From assembly GCF_025766255.1 (NCBI RefSeq), contig NW_026516678.1:434001-498000 (forward strand): a stretch of DNA of 64,000 bases, in the 5' to 3' direction. Below are positions 24,147-37,198 of this stretch, in pieces; the first letter of the stretch is position 1; every line of letters begins with the position of its first letter. The notes under the pieces were generated by a model that saw only the letters and a list, made by a program, of their open reading frames with translations, was not told the DNA's origin and made no database searches. Both the position numbers and the translations under genes were made by a program. Source of the stretch: Zychaea mexicana (lineage: Eukaryota; Mucoromycota; Mucoromycetes; Mucorales; Lichtheimiaceae).

Positions 24147-26689
24147 AACAAACCATCAATACCGCAGACATCTAGTCTTCTTTGCGTTGAACGGCACCAG
24201 ATGATAACTACTACTACTACCGCTTTTACTATCTGCTCAAATTTTGCATATCGTCATACTGCTACTGGTCGTATACCCTGTCCAATAACTACCGACCAGC
24301 GTTATTTTTCGTTGCACTCTATCTCCTTGTGTTTCTTGCTTCTATGAGAAGCTTATTCTCTTAATGTTTGCATCATATATACTTTTCTAATCGATATATA
24401 TTATCTACCTCCTTTTTCTCTATCCAACTCATATTCTCTCAGTATAAAAATCTTGCTCATACACCCCTCACGTTTCTTAGCAAACACCACTCATCATCAA
24501 GACTCATTATAGCTATCATCGTTAAAACCAATAATCGACTAAAGCCTATTATTATTATCATTAAAAAGTGAGTCTCTACTTCTCTATTACTGTTATGTAT
24601 ACACAACCATAACAGTGCTCATTACTTTTATTGCTCCTCGTATATGTACATATATGAGTGCGCAGTATTATGTACACAGCGGAAAGACGGAATGTGCCAA
24701 ACAAGCCGAAGATTAGCATATGATGATTTGCCAGCTTTTATTCTTCTTGTTCTTTCCGGCTTAGTGTTCCACACAAATCTTCAGTTCCGCCATCGGACGA
24801 CGGAACAAAAATTCAATGTTGTACTGCTATACCGTAATTCTCTTCTTCTCAATTCCTAGACTGGCCATAAAAAACAAAGAAAGAAAAAGTTGGCCACACT
24901 TGTGCCTCCGTGATACAAATTAACTTACTGTAACATCATTATTATCATGTATCTAGATTACAGTTCCCAAATAAGTGGGAACCAGGCTAACAACCAATGC
25001 TTTCCCCCTTCATGTTACCGTGACAATAATGTCTTCACTAATAAGTATGTAAACAACATACTTGTGCCTCTTTTGAAATTCGGAAGCTGTTCAATATTCT
25101 TGGCTTGTTTAAACGTTTAGGAGAACCTTGCCTCTTAAAAAGCATCAAACGGTAATCTTCAAATCTTGGGAAGCTCGAGTGCTATACACAGAATGAGCGT
25201 GTCAGCCTCGTATATTTCACGCCCGACAGGCAGTAATCTGTTGGAGCAAATAGGGTACTTGTCACTCTTAGTGTATACATTTTACACTGTATTTGTGGTT
25301 GAGTCTGCTGTCATTATACTCAACCGTGGATGACATTCTAAAGGCGGTCGCTTCACAGGTATAAATTGAAGAAAAATGTATTATGCAAAGCGAGGAGTAC
25401 AGTACTTCTAATAGATGATACATATACAGTTTTTCTTCGTGTGTTTATTGAAGCAATTGATAGTGGTATTGATATCATATCGAGGACAGGCTTTGTAGCA
25501 CACATCTTTAAGGATTGGAGATACTAGGTGGTAAACAACTACTTTTTGTTTATGCGTACGTGCGATACCTTCTACGTACCCACTAGATGTTGCTTGCTTA
25601 TTCTTTGAATACGGTTAGAAGGAACGAATCGCGTGTATGAAACTATGTGGAACATGCGAGAGTGGAAATGATCGATGCATTACATTGTGGTAGCATAAGT
25701 CAAAGCTCAGCTCAGTTTCTGGCTACTCCCCTTGTTCTAAAAAATGACTAGATAGAAGATAGATGGAGAGTAAGTATATGTGCTAGATGCAAGTGGTACT
25801 GCTACTTACCTCTTATCAATATGTAGGTCGCGATATATGGACAAACCGTGCATAGGACATCCATAATCGCATCTTCCTTTTCAAATAACTCTATCGTCAT
25901 CAGTGGGACTCCATATGTGTGAAGTGTGACAGACCTCCTTTCCCCTTTAATGGATCGCAAATGTTCGGGAAGCAGTTATTGCTCATTTCATGGAAGGAAA
26001 AATAAAGAAAACTTATCTGCTGCCCTAGAATGACTTTATCAGCGTATGTTCACAGGAACAGACAGACATTTATGCGTTTTCCACCAAAGTTATGGTATTC
26101 TGAAAAAGCGCACATACATTGGGGTGAGAGGGTGGTGGTTACAGGTGTATTCACATCCTTGGAAAGCGATGAATGGGTGGCGCGGGGATTGTCTGTCTTC
26201 CACGAACTCACTGACATACAACATATAGCGCGCTCTCACTGCCTATTGTCTTTGTTTTGGGGGTAAGTTAGTATCAAAGAGAACCCAGCAATGGTATTAA
26301 TTCAAGAAAAAACACAAAGGCGCGCGCATTGACGCAAAATGGACACGGTAGTAATCAGCAGCAGCAGCAGCCTCCTCAATGGTTGTTTTGCATGTTGTAC
26401 AAGATGTCTCGCATAACGTTACCCAATAACAAACACGAGCACCACGATGCGTTAAAAAATAAAGTTACTGCTATGATAATGCTGATGCTGGCGCTGGCGC
26501 TTGCTGACCAGCCATTACTATAACAAGCGTGTCTCATAGCAGAAGATACGTTGCAGAGCAAGCAAGAGAGAATGAGAGTGCGTGTGTGAAGGTGAATAAC
26601 GCTAAAATCCGTCCACTCAAGGATTAGCCATTTGCTTTTCTATTTCGCTTCCTCTTCCTTTCTTTCTTGGACTAATTTTTTTTCTTTTA
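24147..26689. other. Intergenic region, 2.5 kb
   Basis: No supportable gene. A CT-rich, leader-like tract at 24370-24570 is followed by no conserved reading frame. ORFs at 26030-26266 and 26329-26523 start at non-ATG or weak codons and show no recognisable domain. Nothing resembling a tRNA or satellite was seen. Confidence 0.35.
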
Positions 26690-26833
26690 TCAAAAGTTTA
26701 TCTTTGACGTACCACCTTGAATCTGATTCTTCTTGGTCAAGTACTTTTGTCGATGACGATTTTCGGTGTAACGTACGTCTAATATTTCTTCAACTTCGTA
26801 CAAGACATCGTCGCCGTCGTCGTCGTAATTCAT
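26690..26833 (-). pseudogene. Chromodomain N-terminal fragment
   Basis: A 47-codon minus-strand frame starting at 26833 begins with a short acidic segment (MNYDDDGDD) followed by LYEVEEILDVRY and RQKYLTK, which reads like the first half of a chromodomain (Y.VE.IL..R.....YL.KW). It then runs out of the domain and stops. Its beginning strongly resembles the first exon of the complete chromodomain gene 4 kb away (acidic leader plus YEVEKILDM). It may be a partial duplicate, or the first exon of an unrecognised gene whose next exon I could not place. Confidence 0.35.
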
Positions 26834-27595
26834 TTGGAGTGGAGGGGGGAGGTGGAGGTAGAGAATTATGTCAGGTGAGAAAGGAAGAAACTGAAAGTTT
26901 GGGACGACTATAGTATAAAAATCAAGGGCGTTAGTCTAATGGGGTACATACAATGTTTGTATTATCGATGAACTCAGTGCTGACTTAGAAGGCCCATGCC
27001 ATTTGTCGACATGGCATTATTGTACTTGATATTTTTGATCCAGTATATTGATTGTAGCAGTCTGTTATTAGCTCTATGTGCATTATATCCCATCTCTCCT
27101 TACGCATCCGCCTTTCGCCCGCCACCCTTTCATATTCAGCGGTACAGCCACATTGGTTATTAACAGCATAAGACATTGTTATTGCTTCATAGCCACTTGG
27201 CTTATCAAAACCTCTCTCCGTTGCTTCAGCGACTTGTTTCCTTCCGTGAGAAACGCTGTGATGCTCAGTTTGGAGTAAATTTAAACCTACGAGGAAGCTT
27301 ATTAGCCCATTTTCTCTTGTGGTGCAGCACCTCAACTTGGACCTCTTGCGGGCGTCGTAGTATAACCTTTGAGAGTGTCTATTCACTTTGTATGTGCCTA
27401 AATAAGAAAAAAGACGCCAGTAGTGTTGTTTGAAAAAGAGAGAAAGAGGGAAAAGAAGGAAGTGAGATGTGCTTGTCAAGCAAGTATATGCATCCCATGA
27501 TATATATATATACAACGATAGCGACAATTTTAAGGCTCACATGTAGTACTACCACTATTATATTTTACAATCATTGCTAGAGAATACTATTATTA
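26834..27595. other. Intergenic region
   Basis: About 760 bp lying upstream of the chromodomain fragment and downstream of the 13-exon chromodomain gene. Only short overlapping frames without codon bias; a TA-repeat (TATATATATATA) occurs near 27500. Confidence 0.35.
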
Positions 27596-30595
27596 TTATG
27601 CAGGTACAGCAAAATGCTTTATAAGATTATGTGAAGGTGCTCGATCCAGACAGTCAAGATGTGCTTTCATGGTACCAATATCATCCACCAGCACAAAGTA
27701 TTCATGCTCCCCATGATACCTCCGTACTATCTTTTCAGCCCATTTGACTGTAGCTGTGCTTGCATTAGGATATGTTGTATTCTACACAAAGGTGTAAACA
27801 CATTGTACGGGGCAATTTAGGTTAAAGTCATGCATAACAAGGGTAAACAATACTGGCCAAAAGGTGATGAAAGCTTACATCATTCGTCCAATCCCGCATT
27901 ATGTCGCATTTTTTGTCAGACAGAAAAATGCAGAGATGGATCACTGCCGATTGGACTCTGGATAAAAAAATAAAGATGACGCATATTTCCCATGATAAGC
28001 AAGATGAGAGATAATTAGATTGAATATTTTCAAAGGAGATCATCTTTCTCTTACTTTTGTGCACTTTTAAATCCTTTGGCGTAATTTCGCAGCTGGTCCA
28101 ATATATCATCCTTGAGAACAAAACGCCACTTGGATAACGTCAAGGGTTGCATATTTAACTAGTTTGATTTTACATGAATGTGTTTTTTTAAGTTGAATAT
28201 GTAAAACCTTAAACATTCGATTTTTTTTTTCAATCGAATAGCAGACGATAATAGACAGGCTTTTTATCTCATGTTGTTACCTCTTCCACTGCATCAGCAA
28301 TCCGGCCAAGGATAGCAGGATCATTCACGATATTTTCGACATCTGTTGTAAAGAAACCGCCTACGATATATTAAAAGTATAAGAACAATCGCTTATCCAT
28401 AAAACTGCCTCACCATTACCAATATCCGGACGGACACCATCCCTCTCTGTTTTCCAAGCTGAGCATTATGGCATATCCCTATGCCCCGAGAAAGTTAATT
28501 TTCTGTACCTGAGTTTCGTGGAAAAGATTCAGTTGGTGGTGGTATGGAGGCCAGACTGGGATATTGTGCCCCAAATTGTATGAATACTGTACTCCAGTTC
28601 GATCGTTTATACTGATACAGGTCTACTTTGAACAGGCTATCATCCGATCGATCAAACTATGTATTGGAGAATATACAATTTCTCAATATTCCTTTCTCTC
28701 TGTGTATAGTGTTGTACTCGTTCAACATTAGCCCTGATAACTCCCTTGATGTAAAGAAGTAGCATCTCTTACCAATAACTTGCGTGGTTTCCTTCTGCGT
28801 ACACTTGATCTAAACAGCTCATGTGCACTCTTGAGCATAGCGGCCCATAAAGATGTTCCATGAATTTCCATATACGATCCTTGATCCAAACATCTGATGA
28901 GCTGTTTATATATTAGAAAGACTTTTAATACTGCACTCTGTATGTCATACAGCAACACAAAAAAGACTTACTTCCGGGGGGAATTGAAGACTGTTCAACA
29001 GAAGATACCATTCGTACACTATGCTCGTGGATGTAGCAAGTAGCGGATAATCCTTCACTTGTATCGCATGACGGTCAAAGTATGGATATCTTGGCATTTG
29101 CTCCATGTAAATGCCCAGTAATGTCTTGATGGTGCGCGAACCCAAATCCCAATGCCGCTCAATCCTGTCCGAACCATAGACGATGGCCAGTACCTCCGTA
29201 GGACGTCCATCCACATGTACAAGAGCCGCCTAAAAATTCATTTTATGCGTTAATGTAATTTTCATGGAAAGAAAAGATCCGAAATTGCATATATATATTC
29301 CCATCCCCTAATTAAACCTTGTTTACTTTACCACATCATTGACTTGAAGAAAACTAGAAAGTTTTCCATAGCTGACTTGGTTTGTCGCAGTACGGTTCAA
29401 AAATAATAGACATGGCGGTGGATGACGATTACTGAAGAACTTTTCCAATACTTTGACTTTGACGAATGCCGTGACGCGTAGGATTTTTTGTTGCCCATTG
29501 ACCGTTTCTGAGCTTTTAATGAAGTCCTTGACCATCGAGCTGCGTTTGCATTTGCTTGGGATGGATATCATCTGAACGTCAGTGGGTGGTTCAATGTTGC
29601 CCACTATTTTGCCACTCCATGATACAGGTTCTGGATATTCGTCGGGTGCAAGATGTCGTGAGGCGACATAATTGTATGGTTTAGAAGAAGGATGTGTCGA
29701 TGTTGGTATATGTAATGTTGCCAAGGACTGTTGTTGTCTTTGTTGCTGCTGTGCTAGCTGAGGTGCTAGTCTTGGGTCTCGTGATGGTCGATTCGCTGAA
29801 ATGCTTAATGGTTTTTGTTTTGGTAGCGGTGAGGATGAGGCTGCTGCTGATGGCGATGATAATGATAATATAGGATGATGTGGATGTGTTTCTCGAGCTT
29901 GAATGTCACTGGTATTGTTCTGCTGGTGCTGGTCCTGCTGTCGTCGCCGCTGCTGCTGCGCCGTTAAACCTGTTTTATAAGTAAAATGAGTATTTTAATG
30001 CAAACAATACGACCAGTAAACCTTGCCTCGTCACTAGACAGAGATAAAGTGTGTGGGTGTGTGATATGTACTTGGTGAACTCATGGATTCGGAGCTTCCT
30101 GTTGACAGCTTTTTCGCTGCTGGTATTGTCTCAGCAGACTCTTCTTGTTCTTGAACTGTAAAAAATGAAATAAACGCAACCCAAAGTGAAAGAGAGGTGA
30201 GACGACGGGCTGGCGTAAAAAAATTAAATAATCCGGTGGATCATGGTTAACTACTACAACCTGCTCGTTTGTTTTCTACCAATGGACGCTGGATAAAATA
30301 GAATCGAAACAAACAGACCATTCGCGTGAATAATTATAATTTTGGCAGGAAAATTATCAGCGCACAAGCACGCATGCAGATATATATATTTTTTACCTTG
30401 ACAGGTAGTACAGAGTCTGCAGCAGCCAACGCCGTACCAGGAGTGGCAATACTAGGAGTAGTTGTATCAGCAACAGCAGTCGTGGTCGTAGTCGATTGTT
30501 CCAATGTGGGTTTGTTGGGTGTAATAAGTCTGATTCGTAATGTAGGTGCAGGAGGTGGTGCTTTTGTTGCTTCTTGCTGCTGCTGCTGCTGCTGC

Positions 30596-30634
<39 letters not shown>

Positions 30635-31148
30635 GCCGATTCCGCCTTACGCGACTTCAGGAATTGTTCCAGTAATTCAGGACAACTGAGATAATCCTCT
30701 GGCTCCCAAGTGTTTTCACTGTTTAAAAAAGAAAACAAAGAAGAGAAAAAGAGAGATAAGAAGCAAAATAAAAATAAGAGGCCCGTTATTATTACGCAGC
30801 GAAAAACGCGTGAAAAGGTAGGACTTCGTATATATAAGGCTAAACCTAACACAGCAAAAGAAATGGACAGACGGTTAATACTCATTTCTTATAGAGAAGA
30901 ACAACGCAAAAAAGAAAGAAGGAGAGGAAGAGGAGGTGGGAGAAGGATTGGGTTATTATCAGTTTGGATCGCATGCGAACCAAGATCTGCCGTTCTTTTC
31001 TGGACTTACCCGTTTACCTATCGTCGTAATTCTTCCATTTGATCAAGAACCTGCGCATGCCGAATTCCTCTTTCATGTCAAGTATCTTTTCCACTTCGTA
31101 TAGGTCGTCTTCAATGAGAGAGCCTGCATCGTCGTCGAGATTGTCCAT
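27596..31148 (-). CDS. Chromodomain protein, possible Chp1/SPOC-like heterochromatin factor
   Basis: Thirteen minus-strand exons: 31148-31018, 30718-30397, 30288-30261, 30155-30072, 29969-29332, 29229-28972, 28901-28773, 28656-28509, 28458-28420, 28360-28281, 28158-28055, 27957-27879 and 27781-27596, giving 741 aa with all phases closing. Residues about 16-66 form a chromodomain (LYEVEKILD, FLIKWKNYDDSENTWEPE), the methyl-lysine reader of HP1/Chp1 proteins. A run of about 20 Gln follows, then a disordered Gln/Ser/Pro linker. The C-terminal 420 residues start with EPVSWSGKIVG, reminiscent of a SPOC domain, and end with HGEHEYFVLVDDIG. Fission yeast Chp1 (RITS complex) has a chromodomain, RRM, SPOC and PIN-like domain, so a Chp1-like role is a hypothesis. 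Exons of 28 and 39 nt are the weakest calls. Confidence 0.72.
30575..30634. repeat. CAG/CAA trinucleotide run encoding polyglutamine
   Basis: A run of TGC then TTG triplets (CAG/CAA on the coding strand) encodes about 20 consecutive Gln just after the chromodomain. The mixed CAA/CAG codons suggest selection on, or tolerance of, the Gln tract. Confidence 0.9.
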
Positions 31149-31964
31149 TTATAAAAGATCTGCGCGTGTTACTTTTAAGTACACGAGTATAAGAGAAGAC
31201 AGTTACAAATCGGTGTTGTTCGAAAAGCCCGAACTATAAATAAAAATCGCTTCATATAGCATAATCAAACACCCTTCAAAGTTTACCTTCTAGCACACTT
31301 CTTTACATCATATTCATACTTATTCTCTTTAAGACCGTCCCCATCGCAACAAAATAAGGCTTGTCAGTATCATAATATCCACTAAATAAGGCTCGTTGCT
31401 TGTGGCTAATAATCTCAATTTATTTTTCTTTGGCTAGTATTAGTGCTGTTAAGATAGTAGGTGTTTATTTTCATTGTTCTGAAAACTCGAGCAATAACTG
31501 ACTTATATTCATCCATAATACTCTGTATATCATTACCGAGCGCATTGAGGACACTGAGAATGATACGATGACCACGTTTTACTACTGCTGGAATAAAAAT
31601 GCGGTAAATAATGAAAGTGTTGCTTTTAGTCCGTTTTCATCCTTTTCACAACCTGCAGCTGCTCTGAGACAACTATTCAGAGACCGTCATCAGCGTCTGT
31701 AATGCATCGTATGTATGTCTTTTTATGACAGATCAGAGGGGGGAAAAGACCTCGTACCATAAACGTAGCAACGGGAACGTTACTTTTCATACTATTTTAA
31801 AAAAGGGGTCATACAGGGTGTCAATAGGCGCGAATCCATTTTCATCAACGGCTGTTAATGGAAGGAGATATTGCTTGGCCAGACACACTATACACAACAT
31901 GGATACTACACCAGTCTGTCTATTTGATAGTACTGTGGTTATATTTGCGCATTATACGGTACAA
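31149..31964. other. Intergenic region upstream of the chromodomain gene
   Basis: No supportable gene. The 81-codon frame at 31725-31970 runs directly into the MITE relic at 31965 and has no recognisable domain. Confidence 0.35.
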
Positions 31965-32138
31965 CAGTGAACCCCATCAATGTCAGCCCATAGGGCGTAT
32001 CTGAGCAGTTAAAGCTAGTGAGGGTTGATCGAAGGCGAGGGTAGCTCTGGGCTCAATAGATTTAGAAAGGGGTACCGGAAAAAGATGATGTTATCGAGAG
32101 TTGAAGCTAGCGAGGTTGACCTTAACAGGGATCGGCTT
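31965..32138. mobile_element. Degenerate copy of the pogo/Tigger-like MITE
   Basis: The left end CAGTGAACCCCATCAATGTC and the right end GAGGTTGACCTTAACAGGGA match, with about 80% identity over roughly 25 bases each, the two termini of the intact MITE at 62842-63029. Length (174 bp versus 188) and end-to-end order also agree, including an internal GGTACC near the right half. Clear TA duplications are no longer visible, so this is an old copy. Confidence 0.6.
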
Positions 32139-32368
32139 TTGTGTGCGAGCGAGTGACCTCTGCTTTTGCTAACACTTTGTTCGTTTATATTCGATGGGAC
32201 AGGGCAAGTATTTTCATCATATACAACACTGCCATATAATTCTTTATTGTTATATAATCCTTTGTTGAGGACTCTCTCTAGATGGTGTTGCTGATACCGA
32301 TCCTTGAGTATTTTCCAGGTAAAGGAAATGGATGCTCCGCTCGATGATGTGCTTTTGCTGCTAAAAGC

Positions 32369-32521
32369 CTACAAAGAAGATTTAGCGTACGATGATGATG
32401 ATGATGATGATGGGTGCCATGCATGGCGATGGTTACTCATATACACACGAATGGCATAGTATACACCAAGTAAGACCACAGCGGACGCCACACTAATCGC
32501 AATTCCTGTCTGCTGAGGCAT
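32369..32521 (-). CDS. Small single-pass membrane protein (50 aa), hypothetical
   Basis: A 50-codon minus-strand frame starts at 32521 and stops at 32369. Residues 6-28 form one hydrophobic helix (IAISVASAVVLLGVYYAIRV) after a short polar start MPQQTG, followed by a His/Ser tail; a (GAT)n microsatellite encodes the serines. The shape is that of small mitochondrial- or ER-membrane microproteins, but I recognise no family. It lies alone within a 3.3-kb interval. Chance cannot be excluded for an ORF of this size. Confidence 0.35.
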   Translation of the reverse strand: MPQQTGIAISVASAVVLLGVYYAIRVYMSNHRHAWHPSSSSSSSYAKSSL

Positions 32522-34427
32522 CCTGTTCGTTATCATATGATAGAGCCAAGTACAGTATCAAAATGGAGCGATTCGGATAAAAAAATCACAGAGGACATAA
32601 TCAACAATGTATATGATGGCAATAGAAAAGAGACTTGTAACAAAAGAATTTATTATGTTTTGGACTCTTTTATAAACTTTTTATCGTGGGAGTTATAGGC
32701 TCCATACAATCATACATTGCCAGCTCTCCCATTTTCTTGAACACGACTACACAATTTGAGTTCAGGCACGCTTTACAAACGGCTTCTTTTTGCTATATTT
32801 AACACGAAATCTCTCTTTTGCATGTTGTTAGCGATTAAACAATGACTCCTCATTATTGAGATCGTAGGCAAAAAAACATGGTGTCACTAATGACCTTTAA
32901 AAATCATAAAAAGTCAGTGTTGACGTGCTTCAATAATCACAGACGGATACATAAAAATAATGTTATAAACTTCGGTGCCACGTTCATTTTTATAATGACA
33001 GTGACAGCAGCATTATCGTCGCCTGCTGAGAATATATTCCGCCATCCATAAACCTTTGGTCTGTGCGTTGATAGAACAAAAGTGCTAAATACGGGGTATA
33101 TATACCATATTTTGCCAACACCTTCTCGATAACGCTCAGTCTATAAGTTGTAAAGTCATTATTGCTGGACCATCATTCGCCATCACAGGTAACTCTCGAC
33201 GTATGAACAGTGTAATTAATCAAGTAGTGGCAAGTAGTGGCTTCTGGAGAAATTAGCATATCAAGCTAAGCTTTGCTGTTCCATAATGCATTATTTATAG
33301 AGTCTTCTTGATAAGAGGAAGGGTAAATTGGTGGTATAATACCTTCACGATGGTGTCATAGAATTTGAATATAAACCAATATAAAACTTTTGCACCTGAC
33401 GCTGTAAGCACTCGGTTTACCTCTTATCAAGTCTCACTTCAACCCACCACTAGTTGTATATGTACAACTATTTTTGGTTGCCGAGGAAAGAAGCGGGTTC
33501 CACTTAGTGAAGCATCCTGTGGCGTATTTTGTTATAATAGGAAGGTGATGATGCGACTTTAAATGGTCCAGGTTCTCGGGACTAATGACACCATAACACA
33601 TCACGCAGCATGCCTTATCATGTGTTCTGATCTGACACTGACAAAATAAATAGTAAAATAGTACAAAAACGGGCAATTACCACGCCCTGCATAGAACGCA
33701 TCCTACAAATCAAAGCAGCAAACCGACTTGTTGCTTGTGGTACGAGTATTAGCAAAGGGTGGCAAATCTACTGCCAGTATTGCTATCCCATATGAAACCA
33801 CAAAGCTGTTGTTCTTATTGGACGACGTTGTATTTCTATAGTCTTACTATAGCTCAAAACGCATAATGAATATGCAGGTGGAGCGCATTGTGCTAGACAA
33901 AAAGTCTATGTATTAGAATATAGGACGGCAACGGAATCGGCATATTAGTTGACAGCCAATCAAATTTTACAAAACTTTATCTTACGATAATATCTCGAAT
34001 GATTTTCTTGACTTCTTGTCTCACATGTTGTGTGGTAAATTTTGCTGCCCAAAAACCATGCTACCAAAACGTAGCAAAGTGCCTTTTTACAAACACTCAT
34101 ACTTGCAAGATCCGTGAAAATAACTGTCTGTATCTTGATAGTTGGATTCACTGCCGTGAAGGCGCGGGCAAACCGGACGGTTAAATGTTTTGTTTGGCTG
34201 CTTATGGCCGCGCCGTACAATGGGGTAAAGCAATTCGGTGTGTTGATCCGTTTGCCGTCGGGGTTAGAAGATTTCGGACCAAAAGACAGCATGTTTTACA
34301 ATAATCCCGCAAATCCGAGTAGCAGCAATCTATTAAGCATCATCTCATTTCTCCTTTTCTTTCTTCTTTTCTGTCACAGCCTTCATTTTGCTTTTCCTGC
34401 TTCTGTCAGCTGTGCTCTCGTTCAAAA
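32522..34427. other. Intergenic region upstream of ERG3, with a zinc-finger-like relic
   Basis: About 1.9 kb. At 33640-33520 on the minus strand a frame (33676-33434) contains CCVMC...HLKSH, resembling a C2H2 finger and similar in layout to the finger of the broken nuclease-like gene at 61.6 kb (MCLSC...EQHVNERH); it may be a distant relic of that family. The last 100 bases before 34428 are pyrimidine-rich, as in a core promoter. Confidence 0.3.
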
Positions 34428-34792
34428 ATGGACACGATTCTGGAGCTCGCTGATGAATACTTTTTTGATGGCGTTTATGCAAAATTAGTCCCAAAGCAGG
34501 TGCCTTTGGCAAACGCCACGACGAACTTTTTGGGCGAGCAGCTGGCAACAACATCTGCATGGGAACGCGATAGCGACCTACGTATCTGTCTATCACTGTC
34601 AGTCTTTTTGATTGTTGGTGCCACTTTGTTCTATTTCGCTTCAGCGACGTTTTCGTACTTTGTCTTTTTTGACAAGGAGTACATGAAACATCCCAGATTC
34701 CTAAAGAACCAGGTCCGTCTTGAAATCGAATCCGCAACGAAAGCCATTCCTGGATTTGCACGTATGTACTACAATTCTATCAATCGGTTTAG

Positions 34793-34827
<35 letters not shown>

Positions 34828-35803
34828 TGTGCGTGTGCGTGTGTGTATCTGTATAGCTATCTGTAGCACTGATTTAATGTATTAAAACACGTTCCTTCCT
34901 GCGAATTATAAACAGTCCTTACTGTGCCTTGGTTCTGGGGTGAAATCAAGGGCTATTCCTTGCTGTATGAAGGCACACCAGCAACGCTTCTTGAATGGGC
35001 TTACTTGGCTCTCACTGTTCCGCTGTTCCTGCTGTTCACAGACTGTGGTATTTATTGGGTCCATCGTTACCTGCACCATCCTCTTTTGTACAAGCACTTG
35101 CACAAGGTAAATTAGTTGTCAACAACCCTATCCTTCTGTCTCACTGAGAGTTCTCTAACTGGTTTCTTTCTGTATACTCCCATATCTTCGGCTCTGCTTT
35201 TTGAACCGATGATATAGCCACACCACAAATGGCTCAGTACGTTTCCAAAAGTTAGCGATGGCATACTATGTAGCATATACTAACAGCTCGTTTCAAATAG
35301 TCCCTACGCCTTATTCTGCTTACGCTTTCCACCCGCTGGACGGCTATTTCCAATCAATCCCTTACCATTTGTTCGTGTATATTGTCCCAATGCATAAGTG
35401 GTTGTATATGTCCATGTTTATGTTTGTCAACATCTGGACTATCCTGATTCATGATGGCAAGTATTACTTAATGAACATTGACAGGCGCGTAAACAGGGAA
35501 AGGCAAAAACACGCAAGGCTAATGAAATAATGCTTCTATTGCATCCCATTAGGCAACTTCATCTCACGTTCCACCATTATCAATACGAGTGCTCACCACG
35601 CCGTACACCACCTTTACTTTAACTATAACTATGGCCAGTATTTTACATTTTGGGATCGCTTTGGCGAATCGCACCGTGCACCCACCGAAGAACAGTACGA
35701 TGCAGAGCTTCGTATCAACAAGAAGACTTGGGCTCAACAAGCCAAAGAAGCAGAAGAAATTGAAGGCAAAGTCCTTAAAACCAGCAAGCAGAAGGTCAAC
35801 TAG
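34428..35803 (+). CDS. ERG3: C-5 sterol desaturase
   Basis: Exons 34428-34761, 34916-35106, 35218-35236, 35301-35456 and 35553-35803 encode 316 aa. ERG3 introduces the C-5(6) double bond in ergosterol synthesis in the ER, using a di-iron centre and cytochrome b5. The three histidine clusters are present: HRYLHH (161-166), HKPHHKW (174-180) and HHAVHH (248-253), with conserved AFHPLDGYFQS and HDGNF between them. Four hydrophobic segments are visible. Exon 3 is a 19-nt microexon carrying the second His cluster (PHHKWL). Intron 4 uses a GC donor (G|GCAAGT), the common non-canonical class; a GT donor there would break the reading frame. Intron 1 contains a CT/GT microsatellite. Confidence 0.95.
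34793..34846. repeat. (CT)n(GT)n microsatellite in ERG3 intron 1
   Basis: About nine CT units followed directly by GT units with a few GC interruptions, entirely within the first intron. Confidence 0.9.
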
Positions 35804-37198
35804 AAGTTGATCCTCTTCGTCCCCCACCCCTTCCGTCACACCTTTCTCCCTACTCTCACCCACGCTTATTTCTATTACCTGTTCCACTTTTCATTACAAT
35901 ATCTCGATATAATTGTTCTTTTTAATTTTGTACAGATGCACTTTATTTATTTTTACCTTTATTTATAATACAGTCCTATATTTTCACCTTTTTACCCAAA
36001 AACTACGCTTTTGATTTGATGGTTCATGATAAGTTTGAGGTGCTACTTCCGTTGTGCTATCCATGACGGTTATTTGAATGCTCACAGTTATCATGTACGT
36101 AATGTACGTAGCATACTTCATCTACATCATTGTACCACAGTAAGCAGCTACATTATGCTATTTTAACACCCACAAAAGATTTGGCAGCCCTAAACAGACC
36201 CAGCTACCATCATCGCGTTGCGTTGGCTAATAACTGCTGTTAAGCAGGATTTGCGCTGTTCGTTCGAGAGATACACAAAGTTCCTGAATTGTGGCATTGA
36301 TATATCGATCGTTGTTCAGTCTTACTGAAAGATGTCTACGCTGTATCATAAGATCAAATAGTGTTGTTTAGTAGCATCTAGTCAGCCAAATAATGGACGC
36401 GTACAGCGATTCACTCGCTACTCAATATAGTAATCATCCGATAATGGCGAACTTCTCATTAACTTCAGCAAACGATTTAAAAAATTAAACGTACAGTAGT
36501 CACCGTATACATATGTAGTCCTTTTAGACAAACGCATTATGACATACCCAATATGCCGTTTTGTACAGTATCAACGAATCATTGATTGTAGCCAGCATAC
36601 TGTAATTCATACTGTCTGTTGCCATAGGGTGCTACCTTTGCAGTTAGAGCTCTCTCTCTCTCTCTCTCCATTTAGATGTTTGTCACGCAGATTGCGAAGC
36701 CATTAACAGCACCTTAGTACATATAGCGCAACGAGCGTGTAAGATTATTATTGCGTTTACTATGTAACATTGATTATTTTTATTTTTTTGTAACTGGATT
36801 TTTCGTACTATAAGTTAAAGTGCATGAATCAACGTCAAAATGTGAGGAAAAAAGAGGAAATTTTTGAAAGAAAATGGAAAACAGAGTATAAAAAAAAGTC
36901 TTGCAAGATGCGTGTAAGAAAGAGAAAATGAATTAATGAATGAATGTAGTGCTGTGTGTGAGTATTGATAGTGCGAGTAAAAAGTGAATTGAAGAATTTT
37001 GCAGTGTTGTGCAAGGGAATATAATCAAAAGGGGGGTGGGGTGGTGTGCGAAGGGAAGAAGGAATAAGAAGGGTCCGAGTCTAAAGCCCCTTTTGGAGAG
37101 GGAGGATAGGATAAGGAGTTGAAATAAAAGGAATGGGAAGAGTTAGAGAAAATGGATAAAATTTACGTCGATTCAATTGGCGTGCTGCGGGTGTGTGT
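35804..37198. other. Convergent intergenic region (ERG3 / Num1-like)
   Basis: About 1.4 kb between two convergent stop codons; holds both 3' ends. AT-rich, with a (CT)n run near 36650 and a purine-rich block at 36840-37140. No gene is supportable. Confidence 0.4.
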
